64,000 bases of DNA from Flaveria trinervia (taxonomy: Eukaryota > Streptophyta > Magnoliopsida > Asterales > Asteraceae): assembly GCA_025506515.1 (NCBI GenBank), contig CM046442.1, positions 10,863,154 through 10,927,153 on the forward strand. The letters are read 5' to 3'. Of this stretch, positions 38,751-50,464 are shown one piece after another. The stretch's first letter is position 1. Each line of letters starts with the position of its first letter. The position numbers and the translations under genes are program-made. The notes under the pieces were generated by a model, which saw only the letters and a program-made list of their open reading frames with translations, was not told the origin of the DNA and made no database searches.

Positions 38751-39940
38751 CCTATACGCGACGCATCGGACTATACATGGTCCTCTGCAGGAATGACCTC
38801 ACTTTTCTTTTTAACGCCGTTGACCTCTAACAGATATAGAAAACGTGGTTTGTCAAAAGCCTTTGTATAGAGGTCAGCGCGTTGAAAATCAGTGTTTATT
38901 TTTATCACATCGATTAAATTCTTTTCAAAACAGTCACGTATGAAGTGATATTTGATTTCGATGTGTTTGGTCTTAGGATGTTGAACGGGTTCTTAGTGAC
39001 TGCAATTGCAGCAGAACTATCAAAAAATATAAGAGTGGAAGTGAAATGCAAACCGTAATCCCGCATTTGCTGTTAAATCCATATGATTTAGGAACAGCAG
39101 CTTGCAGCAGCAACGTATTCGGCTTCACAGGTTGACAAAGCAACCGAGGTCTGCTTCTTACACTGCCAGGTTACTAATCTTCTCCCAAAGAACTGACACC
39201 ATGCTAATGTAGACTTGTTGTTCATCTTGCAGCCGCCGTAATCCAAGTCACTATATGTTGTAAGTTCAAAGTCATCATCATGAGGATACCACAACCCAAG
39301 TGTGGGTGTGCCCTTCAGATAATAAAATATCCTTTTGACCCCAATTAGATGATTCACCTTAGGCTTGCCTGATATCGTGAGCATAAACATGTAGCATACA
39401 TGAGATCTGGTCTTGAGGCAGTGAGATACATGAGAGATCCAATCATCCCTCGGTACATAGTGGCATCTACCAGATCACCGTTCTCATCGGGTGCTACATC
39501 ATGGTTTGTAGCTAGTGGAGTGCCAGCTGTGGAGGCATTCTCCATGTCAACCGATTGAGAATATCTCCTACATACTTGGTCTAATGTAAGAAGATTCCAT
39601 TTGGTGTCTGATCCACCTGTAACCCGAGAAAGAACTTCATCTCCCCCATGGCACTCATCTCAAACTCCGCCTTCATAACTGCTTTGAATTCTTTGCATAA
39701 TTCTTTGTTCTTTGAACCGAAGATTATGTCATCTACATAGATCTATACTAGCAGTAAATCTCCATCTTTTTCTTTGATAAACAGTGTGCAGTCAATGACT
39801 CCCTTGCAAAATCCGTGTTTCACAAGATGAGTTGAAAGTTTCTCATACCAAGCCCTTTGAGCTTGATGAAGCCCGTATAGAGCCTTGTCGAGTTTGTAGA
39901 CTCTATCCCGGTGATATGGATCCTCAAATCCCTCGGGTAA
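38751..39940 (-). pseudogene. Element C partial reverse transcriptase and RNase H
   Basis: Begins (minus) at GFEDPYHRDRVYKLDKALYG near 39935, so only the C-terminal half of RT is present. The catalytic IYVDDIIFGS block is at about 39718-39748, preceded by an in-frame stop. The RT-RNase H link reads MYRGMIGSLMYLTASRPDLM. RNase H shows YSDLDYGG and STCEAEYVAAAS (39088-39390) and runs with stops to about 38770 (HIEIKYHFIRD region). Upstream it is fused directly to the protease region, see the deletion finding. Confidence 0.82.
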
Positions 39941-40320
39941 AGATCATTATATCTTGAAGCTGACATTAGGATTTGGTCCTCCGGGATCATGTATTCCTTC
40001 TTTAGAACGTAACACTTCTGGTTGTCAAAAACTACCTTGAATCCTTTATCACAGATTTGAGAGACTGAAAGCAAGTTATTTTTTAATTGTTGGACATAGT
40101 TTACCTTATCAAACTTAACCTTCTCATTTCCCACTTCTCCTTGGGCTATGATATACCCACCTTTGTTTCCAGCAAATGAAACATGCCCTCCTTTAATTTG
40201 TCTGACATTTGATAAGAGAGCTCTGTTCCCTGTCATGTGCCTGGATGCTCCGCTATCAACAATCCACGTGTTAGTCTCAAAACTATAGAGAACACCCTGC
40301 ACATTCAATAAAAACATTAG
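39941..40320 (-). pseudogene. Element C aspartic protease
   Basis: Copia-type retropepsin with the active site WIVDSGASRHMTG near 40236-40275, followed by YVQQLKNNLLSVSQICDKGF. The open frame runs 40317-39820 through the junction into RT-derived sequence. The usual pre-integrase zinc region after MSASRYNDLY is missing. Confidence 0.85.
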
Positions 40321-43142
40321 TTCATGTTAGGAACCCAAGCCTTAACAGGCTTGGGTTTCCCTGAGGCATCATATATCACAAAATCAACCCACTGACCCTT
40401 TGAGGTTAAGGATTGATCAGAATTCTGTTTGTTCTCATTTTCAGGCATTGAGGAGGTTTTTTCTTTCCATAATCCAGATTTGTGTAAGGCCTGTTTGTGA
40501 TAAACAGACAACTGTCTGATGGGTTGAACTTTGGGTGCACAATCCCTTTTAGGAGGCGTCACTGAGTTCCTCTTAAAAGATCTAGATGTAGATGCAGAAA
40601 GTTCAACTTTCTTCCTCGATGTCTGGTAATAAGGACAGTGAGATGCTATGTGACCATACTCTCCACAATTATAGCAGGATCTGCTTTCAACTTCACGGTT
40701 TATTTGTTTTGTGGAAATGAACTTGTCACATGGTCAACCTTATTGTGTTTGGACTGAGACACTACTTTGTTAGATGTATGAGTTGGTTTTGCAAATTTAA
40801 TTGCTTTACTTGGTTTTACATCTTTAATCTCTTATTTTCCTGGACTGTGACATGATGGACATGATTGATTAGATTTTATTGTCTTTTTAGGTTCTTGTTT
40901 GACTTTGTTTGACCCTGACTTTAAACTAACTTTTCCAAATTCTTTTTCCAGGTTAACACACGGCATCTTTCCTCTTGCCTTTGAAGTGACCTCCTTTTGT
41001 TTAGGATCGGATTTACTTGATTTACTTATGGAATCCGGATCATTAACAAGAGGCGTAGACACCACATGATCCTTAATGGGATTATTGTTAATTGGTTTAC
41101 TTTTGGTGTTCATCAAGGTCTCAGGTGGTGGTGGAATCACTTTGTATCCCAATCCCTCCCCATTATTTCTCTCTCTCACTAAGTGTTGGACAATGTGTGA
41201 TGAGCTTGTCCAACTATGCAATTTTTGTTTTAGTGAATTGACTTCTACTTCTAAAACTGTTTTTTTGCTTCTTAGTGTCCTCAAGAGAATTCAGATAGTA
41301 CCTAATGTCATTTGCTTGGTTAAAGGCAACTACCTCAGTTTCCCTAAGCTGTTTATTTAATAGGTCTATCTTTTCCTTGTAACTGTGCTCGTTTTGTTTC
41401 AACACTCTATTTGCTTCTGTACACAGTTCCAGATCCTTTACTAAGCTATCATTATGATCTAATAGCCTTGCAAATTTTGAATCTATAACTTCTCTGAATT
41501 TATTACATTCTAAGCAAGCATGATTATTAAACAGTTGGGCAGTAATACTTACCTGGGATGTTGAAGAAGCATCAGCCATGAGTGCTGACTTGTTGTCTCT
41601 AGTTCTGGTGATTCAGATGATGATGCAGATTTTTCTTCTTCAGGCAAATAGTTGACCACATTTGCAGTATCTTTAGAATTTGACATCGCAAGCTCTACTG
41701 CTATATCTCCTTCACTTGCAGAGTCGTTATCAATATCCTCCACACTAGCTATATTGGACTCTCCTGGTGAGACGAACCGAAAGCTCCAGTCCTTTCCTTC
41801 ATCTTCATTAGCAGTTAAGGCTTTTGGATCCTTACTTGATGAGTCAGAATTACTAGCTGTGGCCTTGTCTTGACGATTAAATGACGAGAAGGGATTTCCA
41901 TTACTTGTCTTCTTTGGTTTATACAATCCCTCTTGAAGTGTCTCTTCTCACCGCAGTTGAAACATGTAACCTTTGACTTATCAAACCCAAAGGTTGTGTC
42001 TTTTGTTGCAACCAGGTTCTGTCCGGTCTTTTTGACAAACTTTTTAGTTCGTTAGACAGCACTTGCCAGAGCCCACATTATGTCCATACGTTCTAACTCC
42101 ATTTCATCCACCTACTCATAATCTTCATCTGCCAGGTGGCAGTTACCTATCTTTCCGGCAATTAATCCATCGTAGGATTGAACCACCGCAACTAAAAGGT
42201 CCATATGTTCTCTGGCCACCTCCACAGTTACGTTCCCGAGGTTGTCGGCTTTAAGCTTTGCTGCATTAGCTTCAGGTATCATATATTGGGTGCTGGACGA
42301 CCCTGACATTTCGGATCCTGAAGTTGTGGGTTGTGCTGGAACTGCTGCGCTTGAGATGAAGGCGGTTTGCAGTGGTGCCCCAGATGTCTTGACTGAAGGA
42401 GTAGCATTGTAGAGTGCAGGATTCTAATCATAGTTTGCCTTTTGGGCTCGATACTTCATCCTAAGTTCCTCTTCTCTTAGTTTCAGAATGAAGTCGTTTA
42501 TATCTAACTTCGAGAGCATTCAATTCTGTTTGAGATTTGAAACAACCGAAGCCCATTTTTCTGGTAATCCATCAGCAAAGTTGGATACCTTATCTTCCAT
42601 CGAAGTAACCACTCCATGAGTGTGCATCTCACTCATCAAGTGATAGAATCTATCGATCACATCATCAAGGCCTTCTTTTCCCATTGAAGAGAAGTTGTCA
42701 AACTCCTTCTTCAAGGCTTTTGCCTTGATAGCCTTCAGAGAGGCATTTCCGTCGTACCTCTTCTCCAACGCATCCCAAAGTTTCTTGGCTTGAGTATACT
42801 CCGAATACTGATGGAAAATATTCTTCGGAATAGACTGAGTAAGCAAGGCTAGACTTTCTTCTCAGCGTTGTGTTTTATCTTCTGTGCATCCGACATGCCA
42901 CTTAGAGTAAGTTTTACTCCGTCAGCTCCTACATGCATGTTGTACCCCGACTCTATTGCCTCCCACAAATTTGTATCCACTCCATCTAAGTAGATTTCGA
43001 AACGTTGCTTCCATTGTGGGTAGTCGTCTAACGTGATAAGCTTCGGGGGTTTATTGTGAATCCCCACTTCGTTCTCCAACAGCAATAGATTCTGAATACG
43101 TGTATCTCTTCTTGTTATGTATGCTGAAAACTGATCCTCCAT
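40317..43142 (-). pseudogene. Element C gag polyprotein
   Basis: Starts ATG at 43142 (MEDQFSAYITRRDTRIQ), followed by the Copia gag core (KLITLDDYPQWKQRFEIY; AKKLWDALEKRYDG; DDVIDRFYHLMSEM). Stops or frame changes fall near 42848, 42520, 42424, 42110 and 41930. The first CCHC knuckle, CFNCGEKRHFKRDC, is at 41923-41964. An acidic Ser-rich segment, a coiled coil (41214-41579) and a Lys-rich segment follow. The second knuckle, CYNCGEYGHIASHC, is at 40635-40676. A large gag with two knuckles and a coiled coil is usual in Sireviruses. Gag would package the RNA into cytoplasmic particles. Confidence 0.85.
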
Positions 43143-43620
43143 TTCACTTAACTTTACTATTTAACAAACTGCTGATGAATGTGAATGAAGGTATGCGATT
43201 GGGCTTATTCGGACGATTAAACAAGTGCGGATGGTTTAATCGTGCAACTAAACAAATGCGGATGAATCAGTCGTCCGAATAAACTAATGCGGTTGACCAG
43301 CCCGAATGAAGATCTCAGTCGTACGAATGAGTTCAATCGTGCGGTTGAATAATGCGAATGAACTCAGTCGTGTGATTGAGCCAATCGTGCGACTAAACCT
43401 GCTGAAGTTTGATAATTCGTAGATTAAACTTGTTTTGGCCGTAAAAACTCGAATTTTACCAAACCCTAATAGCCATATGCCGGAAAAACTACACTTTTCG
43501 ATCAGGAAACGTCAAAGACTCTGTTAGACACAAAAAGATTGCGTTTTTGATGCAAAAACACAATTTTGTATCAAAACTATTGAATCAACACGTAATTAAG
43601 AACCTGGCTCTGATACCACT
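43143..43620 (-). other. Leader and primer binding site of element C
   Basis: Right before the 5' LTR (43605-43617) the minus strand reads TGGTATCAGAGCC, the initiator-tRNA-Met PBS. The leader (43170-43400) carries another cluster of CATTCG/CAGTCG palindromic words. No ORF is supported. Confidence 0.85.
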
Positions 43621-44350
43621 TGTTAGGATCTGGTATTTGACCAAACACCAACTGATTAACGTGTTAACCAAACCAAATAGTGCGGAATCCTATTTGATTG
43701 GCGATCCAATCAGTGAGAACACACGTAGACACAATAATGTGTTGAATCTAACATCAAGAATCGATTAGAAATCGATATACAACATTCTATGAACTTGGAG
43801 TACGAACTTAGAGGCTTTTGGACGGCTAGGGTACGTCTGGAGTCGAAGTGGATTGAATTCCTCTGTTTTTCCATGAATTAGGTGGTATTTATAGGTTAGG
43901 ATTGCTCATTCGGGCGACTGAACCATTAGCATGGTTCATTCATGCGATTGAGCCATGCGGTTGATCCATTCGCACAACTGAGTGTTCAGCCGTGCGACTG
44001 AGTCAGACGCATGAAGTTGTTCAGGCGTATGAACTATTTAGGCGCATGGACACTCACTTGCATGGCCATTCGGACGCATGACCACTGTAAGGGCGCATGG
44101 TCCAGTCGGACGCATGAGAACTTCACTTCACCAAGTTTGAATGTATTCAATATTATAACATTATGCATAACACTTCACACAATCACAAACCTATATAATC
44201 AAGTCAATATGCGTTAAACAACTCATTAATGAAATATTAAACACTATAGACACAACCAAACATTTTGTATTTCATTAAGTACTCAATAATTACATAAGTG
44301 TAAGACATATTACATTCAGATTAGGATCAAGGTATATATATGTATCAACA
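43621..44350 (-). repeat. 5' LTR of element C
   Basis: 730 bp, same length as the 3' LTR. The TATAAATA box on the minus strand is at 43893-43886, with the palindrome cluster (43900-44110) immediately upstream in U3. Confidence 0.93.
43886..43893 (-). promoter_or_regulatory. TATA box of element C 5' LTR
   Basis: TATAAATA on the minus strand, preceded by the CATTCG/CAGTCG cluster, in an arrangement that suits the U3 promoter. Confidence 0.6.
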
Positions 44351-45476
44351 CTTTCACCTACTTCCACCCAACACACTGGAGATCTACACCTCCTTCCATA
44401 CAATGCCTCAAACAGAGCACATCCAATGTTCGTATGATAACTATTGTTATAAAAGAATTCAATCAACGGTATGTGGGGATTCCATCTCCCACCAAAATCA
44501 ATCACACATGCCCTAAGCATGTCTTCTAGAGTTTGTGTCATTCATTCACTTTGACCGTCTATTTGTGGATGAAAGGCAGTACTTAAGTCCAAATGAGTAC
44601 CCATTGCCTTTTGTAAAGTTTGCCAAAACCTTGATGTGAATCGACTATCACAATATGATATAATTGACACGGGCACTCCATGCCTAGCCATGATCTCATT
44701 CATATATAACCTCGCTAACTTCTCCATTTTATAGTCCTCGCGAATAGTAAAGAAATGAGCAGATCTCGTCATTCGATCCATGATGACCCAAATCAAATCA
44801 TGCCCACTACTGGTTCTAGGCAACTTAGTGATGAAATCCATCGCTATATTCTCCCACTACCATTCGGGAATATTCTGGTTGTTGCAACAAACCTGACGGT
44901 TTCTGATGTTCGGCTTTGACTTTCGAACAAATCAAGCATTCACTCACATATTTTGCAACGTCGTTTTTCATACTTGGACACTAATACAACTGCTTAAGAT
45001 TTTGGTACATCTTGTCTACACCAGGATGAACATGATACATGGACTTGTGTGGTTCGTTCATAACTAGGGTTTGAACATCTCCCCACTTAGGTACCCATAT
45101 ACGATCCATAAAATGCCGTACACCATCCTCCTTATAGCTCATCTGTTTGTCTAACCCTTGGAACTCTTCACTTGCGACATTCTCCTCCTTTAGCGCTTCA
45201 CCCTACGCCAACAGTATTTGTGTTTTTAAATTCAATTGAATAGTCATCCCCAACGCTCGTGCACGTAGGGGTTTAACACAGTCCTTCCAACTCAAGGCAT
45301 CAGCCACTACGTTTGCCTTTCCAGGATGGTATCGAATCTCGCACTCGTAATCACTTAGAATTTGCACCCATCGTATTTGGCGCATATTCAGTTATTTTTT
45401 TATCAAAAATGTGTAGAAAAATTTTATGATCAGTGTAGATAACGCACTTGGTCCCATACAGATAATGCCTCCATAT
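44351..45476 (-). pseudogene. Gypsy RNase H end and integrase core
   Basis: Resumes the RNase H frame after element B (WRHYLYGTKC ... YTDHK, then VQILSDYECEIRYHPGKANV). The integrase zinc region has CLICSKVKAEHQKPSGLLQ near 44900-44960. The core reads MDFITKLPRTSSGHDLIWVI, with the first Asp in VIMDRMTRSAHF. The motif usually SDRDSRF reads SYCDSRF, so the second catalytic Asp is Tyr. The Glu is present in HPQIDGQSE. The frame runs to WVEVGE at 44356, where element C cuts it. Confidence 0.87.
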
Positions 45477-46332
45477 TGTTGGATCAAGAAGAAGGCTGGT
45501 GCAACCAAAACCAAATCACTTAGTCAAATTTTGGTGCTACTTACATAGGCTTCCAAAGCCAAGTGTGGAACTTCCAAAGGTAGTAGAGTTCTTCCGAAGA
45601 CAAAGTGAAAGATCAACTTCCAAAGACAAACTCTACTCCTGAAGTCAAAGAACTTACTTTTGAAGATCAAGTCCAAGAAGAATAAATCAGAAGACTACTT
45701 CCGAAGTATGAAGAAAAGAAGAAGTTCACAAGCGTCGGAAGAAGCAAACTCTTTCGAAGTATAAGTGGCTTCGGAAGTACTTGTTCTTCCAAAGCCATTT
45801 AACCTTCGAAAGACACTGCTAGAAACCGGTGGACGTAAGTATGGTCTCTAACACTTCGCTACATACCTCTGATACTGCATGGTGCTTTCTCAAAGAGCCA
45901 TTTAATTGACCATACTTTATTCCACCGTTTACCTTTTATGATAGTACATGTTACCAACTTTAGTTGATGACAAAAGGTAAGTTAGGGACATGTCCTGACT
46001 ACTATATCTCACATAAGACTTTATTTGAGATACCTTAAACTATAGCTTTGTAGTATTGCTTTAGTTATAGGATCCCAGCTGGTATCAAAGTATATCCGGC
46101 TGTAGGTAGTATTATATATAGTTTCTCATTGTAACTTATAACATCATGCTTGTAAAAGTCTTGTAACCTTTGAGTTGAGAAGCAATATATGCAAGTACCT
46201 TGAAAATTACTTCTTGTGTTCTTTACTACTTATTATATTGTGATCAACTCTTACAAACTCTGCCTTCATCCGAGTGTAGTTCAAGTGTTTGAGAGAAAAA
46301 CAAAATGTTAAGTGACATTAACCGATCCTGCA
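45477..46332 (+). repeat. 5' LTR of element B
   Basis: 856 bp, TGTTGGATC...GATCCTGCA. U3 holds the CTTCSGAAG cluster (about 45540-45800). A TATA-like ATTATATATAG lies at 46111-46121. Confidence 0.95.
46111..46121 (+). promoter_or_regulatory. TATA box of element B 5' LTR
   Basis: ATTATATATAG, also present in the LTR of element A at 4182-4192, about 300 bases downstream of the palindrome cluster. Confidence 0.55.
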
Positions 46333-46334
46333 AT

Positions 46335-46346
46335 TGGTATCAGAGC
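46335..46346 (+). other. Primer binding site of element B
   Basis: TGGTATCAGAGC two bases after the LTR, complementary to the 3' end of initiator tRNA-Met, the usual primer of plant Copia elements. Confidence 0.92.
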
Positions 46347-46421
46347 TCTTTAGGCTCTTGATTGTGAGATCTTACCATCCAAATCAACCTGTTTTTCACT
46401 CCTCCCTACAACTCACTCAAA

Positions 46422-48254
46422 ATGGCCCTTAAGAAATCCGAAGTAGAGATGGGAACTATGACCAAAGCTCCCATCATTACTCCTAAAAACTTCAGGTCTT
46501 GGAGCAGAAGAATAGAAGGCTTCATTACATACCAAGACAGCAAAATGTGGAACTCCATTGTCAACGGACCGTATAAACCCAAGGTGGCTTCACATGGAGG
46601 AAACGATGCCATGATAGAAAAAGCTGTTGAAGATTATTATGACGAGCACCGGAAAAAGATGGACATCAACAGCAATGCACTAACCATTCTTATGACTGCA
46701 ATACCTAACTCCATTATGGTGGGGTTTGAGCATTATAAGTCTGCAAAAAAATTGTTTGATGCATTTGCTCAGATGTATTCAAGCTCCAGCGACTCCAAGA
46801 AGGACTCACTAAAGCAGTAGTTCGAGAACTTCACTTACATTGCTGGAGAGACCCTCAGCCAGTAGTATTTTAGGTACATGGATCTTATTTCTTCTCTTCA
46901 GTCTGTGAAGATCACTCCTAAACTTAGAGATCTCACAAGAAAGTTCATGAGTGCTCTTCCAAATGAGTGGACATTCTACTGTGTCTCTATCAAGAGGGTA
47001 GAGAACTTGAACACTCTCACTATGACTGAACTCTATGGCATTCTTGACGGATATCGCCTGGAGATGGAGAGTAAGAAGGGCCACCAAACAAGCAGACCTC
47101 TAAGTCTTCCTGCTAGCAACGCTTTAATGGTTGCTAAAGGCTCAGTACTCCTACAACCTCAGCACTACCTGACTTACCACTAGCAGCCATCCTGCTCTTC
47201 TGGACCATATATCATTTTCCCTGAGACTCCAAGGTCTCAATAGGCTCAGCATAGTTCCTTTCAAGACAGCTATGCCTTTGTCTCAAGAAGTGGACACTCT
47301 AGCAATTTTCAATACTGTTTTGATGATCTTGAGTGTTTCAGTCCAGACGATGTAGAGTATGTGGACATCGTCCAACATATGGCTCTGTTAACCTACAGAG
47401 CGAAGAAGTTCTTTAAGAGGACTGGAAGACAATTCCCTCAAAATCCAACTACCAGCAAGTTTGGGTTTGACAAAGCCAAGGCCAAATTTTACAACTGTAA
47501 CCAACTTGGTCACTTTGCAAGGGAATGCAAGGCTCCCAAGACAAATCTGGAAACCCCACAGGCCTCCACACATCCCTCTACATTAAAGCCCACTAGAAAG
47601 TCAACTGAAACAGCTGTAATGGCTCAAGAAGTTGACTGGAGCTTTATGGTACAGTTAGTGACTCCTGTTCAAGCTCTCATGGCCAGAACAGATGATAACC
47701 AGGTATATGAACATCTCTGTACTCCTGCCTCAATAGCTAAGGTTAAATTATATTGGGACTACAATATGGAAATTAAATCTAGTATTGAGTCTTTAGATAT
47801 TCTGAAATCTGATTTTAAAAGGGCTGAATCTGACTACCAAAAGAAAATTGAAGAGTTAGAGAAAACTGTGTTCTTATTAAAACATGAACACGCCAATTAC
47901 AAGACTCAACTAAAAGATTTGATATCCAAATTGTCTGAGGCTCAAGCCCAGCTTGTCACTGCTGAGGCTCAAGCCAGGAAGTATGCTATCTCTGAGCAGA
48001 ACTTCCAAGCTATTATTGCATCATCCTCCTACTCCAAGATCTGTTATCAGAACAAAGGAGGGATGGGGACCAATGAAATTGCTCCACCACATTCTTATGA
48101 GTCAATAAGACAACCTAGATGTGGTACTGAAGAGCAAGAGGTTCCAACTGCTCACCCATCTTCACTAGAGTTGAAGGATGAGGCAATAATAGTGGCCACC
48201 ACAGGGAAGAAACTTGTAAATCTACCCATCTCTCCGGTGAAGATCAAATCCTGA
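46422..48254 (+). pseudogene. Element B gag polyprotein
   Basis: Starts MALKKSEVEMGTMTKAPIIT, followed by the gag core (NFRSWSRRIEGFITYQDSKM; AKKLFDAFAQMYSS; LTRKFMSALPNEWTFY). In-frame stops fall at 46818, 46863 and 47181, with a break before 47361. The CCHC knuckle near 47490 reads FYNCNQLGHFAREC: the first Cys of the motif is Phe. A long coiled coil (about 47790-48010) follows. The knuckle normally binds the genomic RNA. Confidence 0.85.
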
Positions 48255-48850
48255 CCACCAAAGCCAGAAGAAGCAGAGCCAAAGCTACCAAAAGAACTGC
48301 TAAGAAAGTGGCTGAGTCTAAGCTGATGATTGACCTAAAGCAAAAGGGTGTTTTCATCTTAGCTGGATTCCAGGTGGTAGGTGCTTCTGATTCAGGAAAG
48401 GAGTGTAGTACCAGCACTCCTATCTTGCCAAATGATAAATTTGAAAGGAAAGGTTGCTGATGAAAAAAAAGCACAAGAAATAGCAATCCTCACATTCCCA
48501 AAAGACTAACATTGCATGCATAATGTGTGGTCTACAAAAACACATGGCTAAGATTATTACTACAATCCTGCTAGCACGCATTATGCAAATAATGTTAGAA
48601 AGGAAGGAGTCAAGGAAGGTTTCATATTTGGACCTTATCAAACAGTTCAAGTGGTGAAAAGGGGAAAGCTAGTTTTTGAAGCAAGGTTGCTTTCCAACGG
48701 GAGGATATATTTCTGGCAGAGGTGAGACCGGATGATATATTTCTGGCAGAGGGAGTATATCCAACGGGAAGTTAAAAGTTGACAAAGTTCACTTTGTCAA
48801 ACAGCTTGAACACAATCTGTTAAGTGTTTCTCAGTTCTGTGATCAAAAGC
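48255..48850 (+). pseudogene. Element B protease region, active site missing
   Basis: Downstream of gag the sequence has many stops. The retropepsin DSG active-site segment expected here is not found. What remains is the protease C-terminal flank (KLKVDKVHFVKQLEHNLLSV near 48770-48830). A short direct repeat (ATATATTTCTGGCAGAGG at about 48704 and 48734) lies where the upstream part should be. Confidence 0.65.
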
Positions 48851-48855
48851 ACCAA

Positions 48856-49910
48856 ATGCTTTTCATAGAACATGAGTGCATTATCCTCAAACCAAGGATG
48901 ACAATTCCTTCGGAATTGGTGCTTCTTAGATCTCCCAGGAATGGGGATATGTACAAGCTTGATATAAACAGTGCTTCCCCAATGGGTGAAGTATCATGCT
49001 TTCTTTCCAAAGCAGATAGTGATGAGTCAAAATTTTGGCATAAACGTATGTGTCATGTAAATTTTAAGATAATGAATAAATTGGCTAAAAATAACTTGGT
49101 ACATGGTTTGCATAAAAAGGAATTTTTCTGCAAAGATAACTGTGTTGCATGCCTGAAAGGGAAGCAACACAAAGCATCTCACAAATCCAAAAGTGTTAAC
49201 TCCATCACTACTCCATTACACTTATTGCACATGGATCTTTTGGTCCCACAAGTATAATGAGCATTGGAAGGAAATCATACTATCTTGTGGTTGATGATTT
49301 TACAAGATTTACATGGGTATTCCTTTTAAGAACTAAAGATGAAACTGCTAAAACATTAAAATCTTTTGTCTTTAAAATAGAAAATCAAATTGATCACAAG
49401 GTTAAAATAATTAGAAGTGATCAAGGGACTGAGTTTAAGAATTTCGTTCTTGACTCATTCTGTAACTCAAAAGGGATTGCCAGACAATAGTTCTCCCACA
49501 ACTCTTCAACAAAATGGTGTTGCTGAGAGGATGAACATGACACTTATTGAGGCTGCTTGAACTATGTTAGCTGATTCAAAACTACCTCTTACATTCTGGG
49601 CAGAGGCAGTCAGCACTGCATGCTACGTGCAGAACAAAGTTCTTGTAGTTAAGCCACATGGAAAAACCCCTTATGAGCTATGGAACAAGAGTCCATCGTT
49701 CATTGGCTTTCTAAGGTCCTTTGGCAATAGGTGTACCATACTTAACACAAGGACAATTTGGAAAAATTTGTTGAAAAGTCGGATGATGCTATCTTTGTTG
49801 GATACTCTTCTAGCTCTAAAGCTTATAGTTGTTAATGAGCACACTCCTTGTGTTAAGGGGAATGGACCTGATCATATCCTCGATTTAGAATTGTTTTGAA
49901 AATATTCTAA
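48856..49910 (+). pseudogene. Element B integrase
   Basis: The zinc-binding N-terminal region has FWHKRMCHVNFKIM and CVACLKGKQHKASH (48856-49250). The catalytic core contains YYLVVDDFTRFTWVF and IIRSDQGTEFKNF (49257-49490) and, in another frame, QQNGVAERMN with the Glu (about 49508). It then reads SKLPLTFWAEAVSTACYVQN and KTPYELWNKSPSF. At least three frameshifts or stops occur (49255, 49488, 49558). Confidence 0.87.
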
Positions 49911-50464
49911 ACCATCTTGTGAGAATGTTTCAGTTGGAATAGGTGTTCAAAATAATGTTGATGCTACTGCTGATGCTATCAACTGTTTGAGCTACCCAAA
50001 CCTCTTCCAAGTTCTCCAAGAGCTGCAACAAATCAAGCTTCCAATATTTACAAATCAGATAGTATAACTAGGTCAAGGAATAGTGAAGCTTCAACAAGTG
50101 ATCATCTGCTTATCCTCAAAACTCATCAGGTGATCCTACACAACACCAAGCTGATGGAAGAAGCATCTTAAAGGAATAGGCAACTGTTAATGCTACTTCA
50201 CAGCCAACCATTGATGATGTTTCTCATTCATTCAATCAGTCCTCATTGAATGATGTTGAAACAATAGTTGGACAAAGTGTTCAAGTTCCTGAGCAGAATG
50301 TGTCCAACCTGGATCTATCTCTGCAACTGGAAGTGATTCCTCGTCTTAGGACTCATAACACTCATCCAACTGAGAACATCATAGGGGATGTCTCTGAAGG
50401 AGTGAGAACAAGAGGGCAGACTTATCATGGGAATGTCTGATTGTACTTATGCTTTTTATCCTAG
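49911..50464 (+). other. Integrase C-terminal tail and linker to RT, decayed
   Basis: Stops in all frames except a short open frame at 50246-50440 (LEVIPRLRTHNTHPTENIIG), which corresponds in position to the Ser/Asn-rich linker between integrase and RT of Copia polyproteins. Confidence 0.5.

Larger units (their letters stand above)
32435..44350 (-). mobile_element. Element C: Sirevirus-like Copia retrotransposon (complete ends, defective inside)
   Basis: 11,916 bp with two 730-bp LTRs (32435-33164 and 43621-44350), TSD CTTTC on both sides (32430-32434 and 44351-44355), an initiator-Met PBS next to the right LTR and a polypurine tract next to the left LTR, so transcription runs right to left. 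It sits in the Gypsy integrase gene. Order (minus): LTR, gag with two CCHC knuckles, protease, partial RT, RNase H, long palindrome-rich spacer, accessory ORF, LTR. Integrase and the N-terminal half of RT are absent. The LTRs differ by a few percent by eye. Confidence 0.93.
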
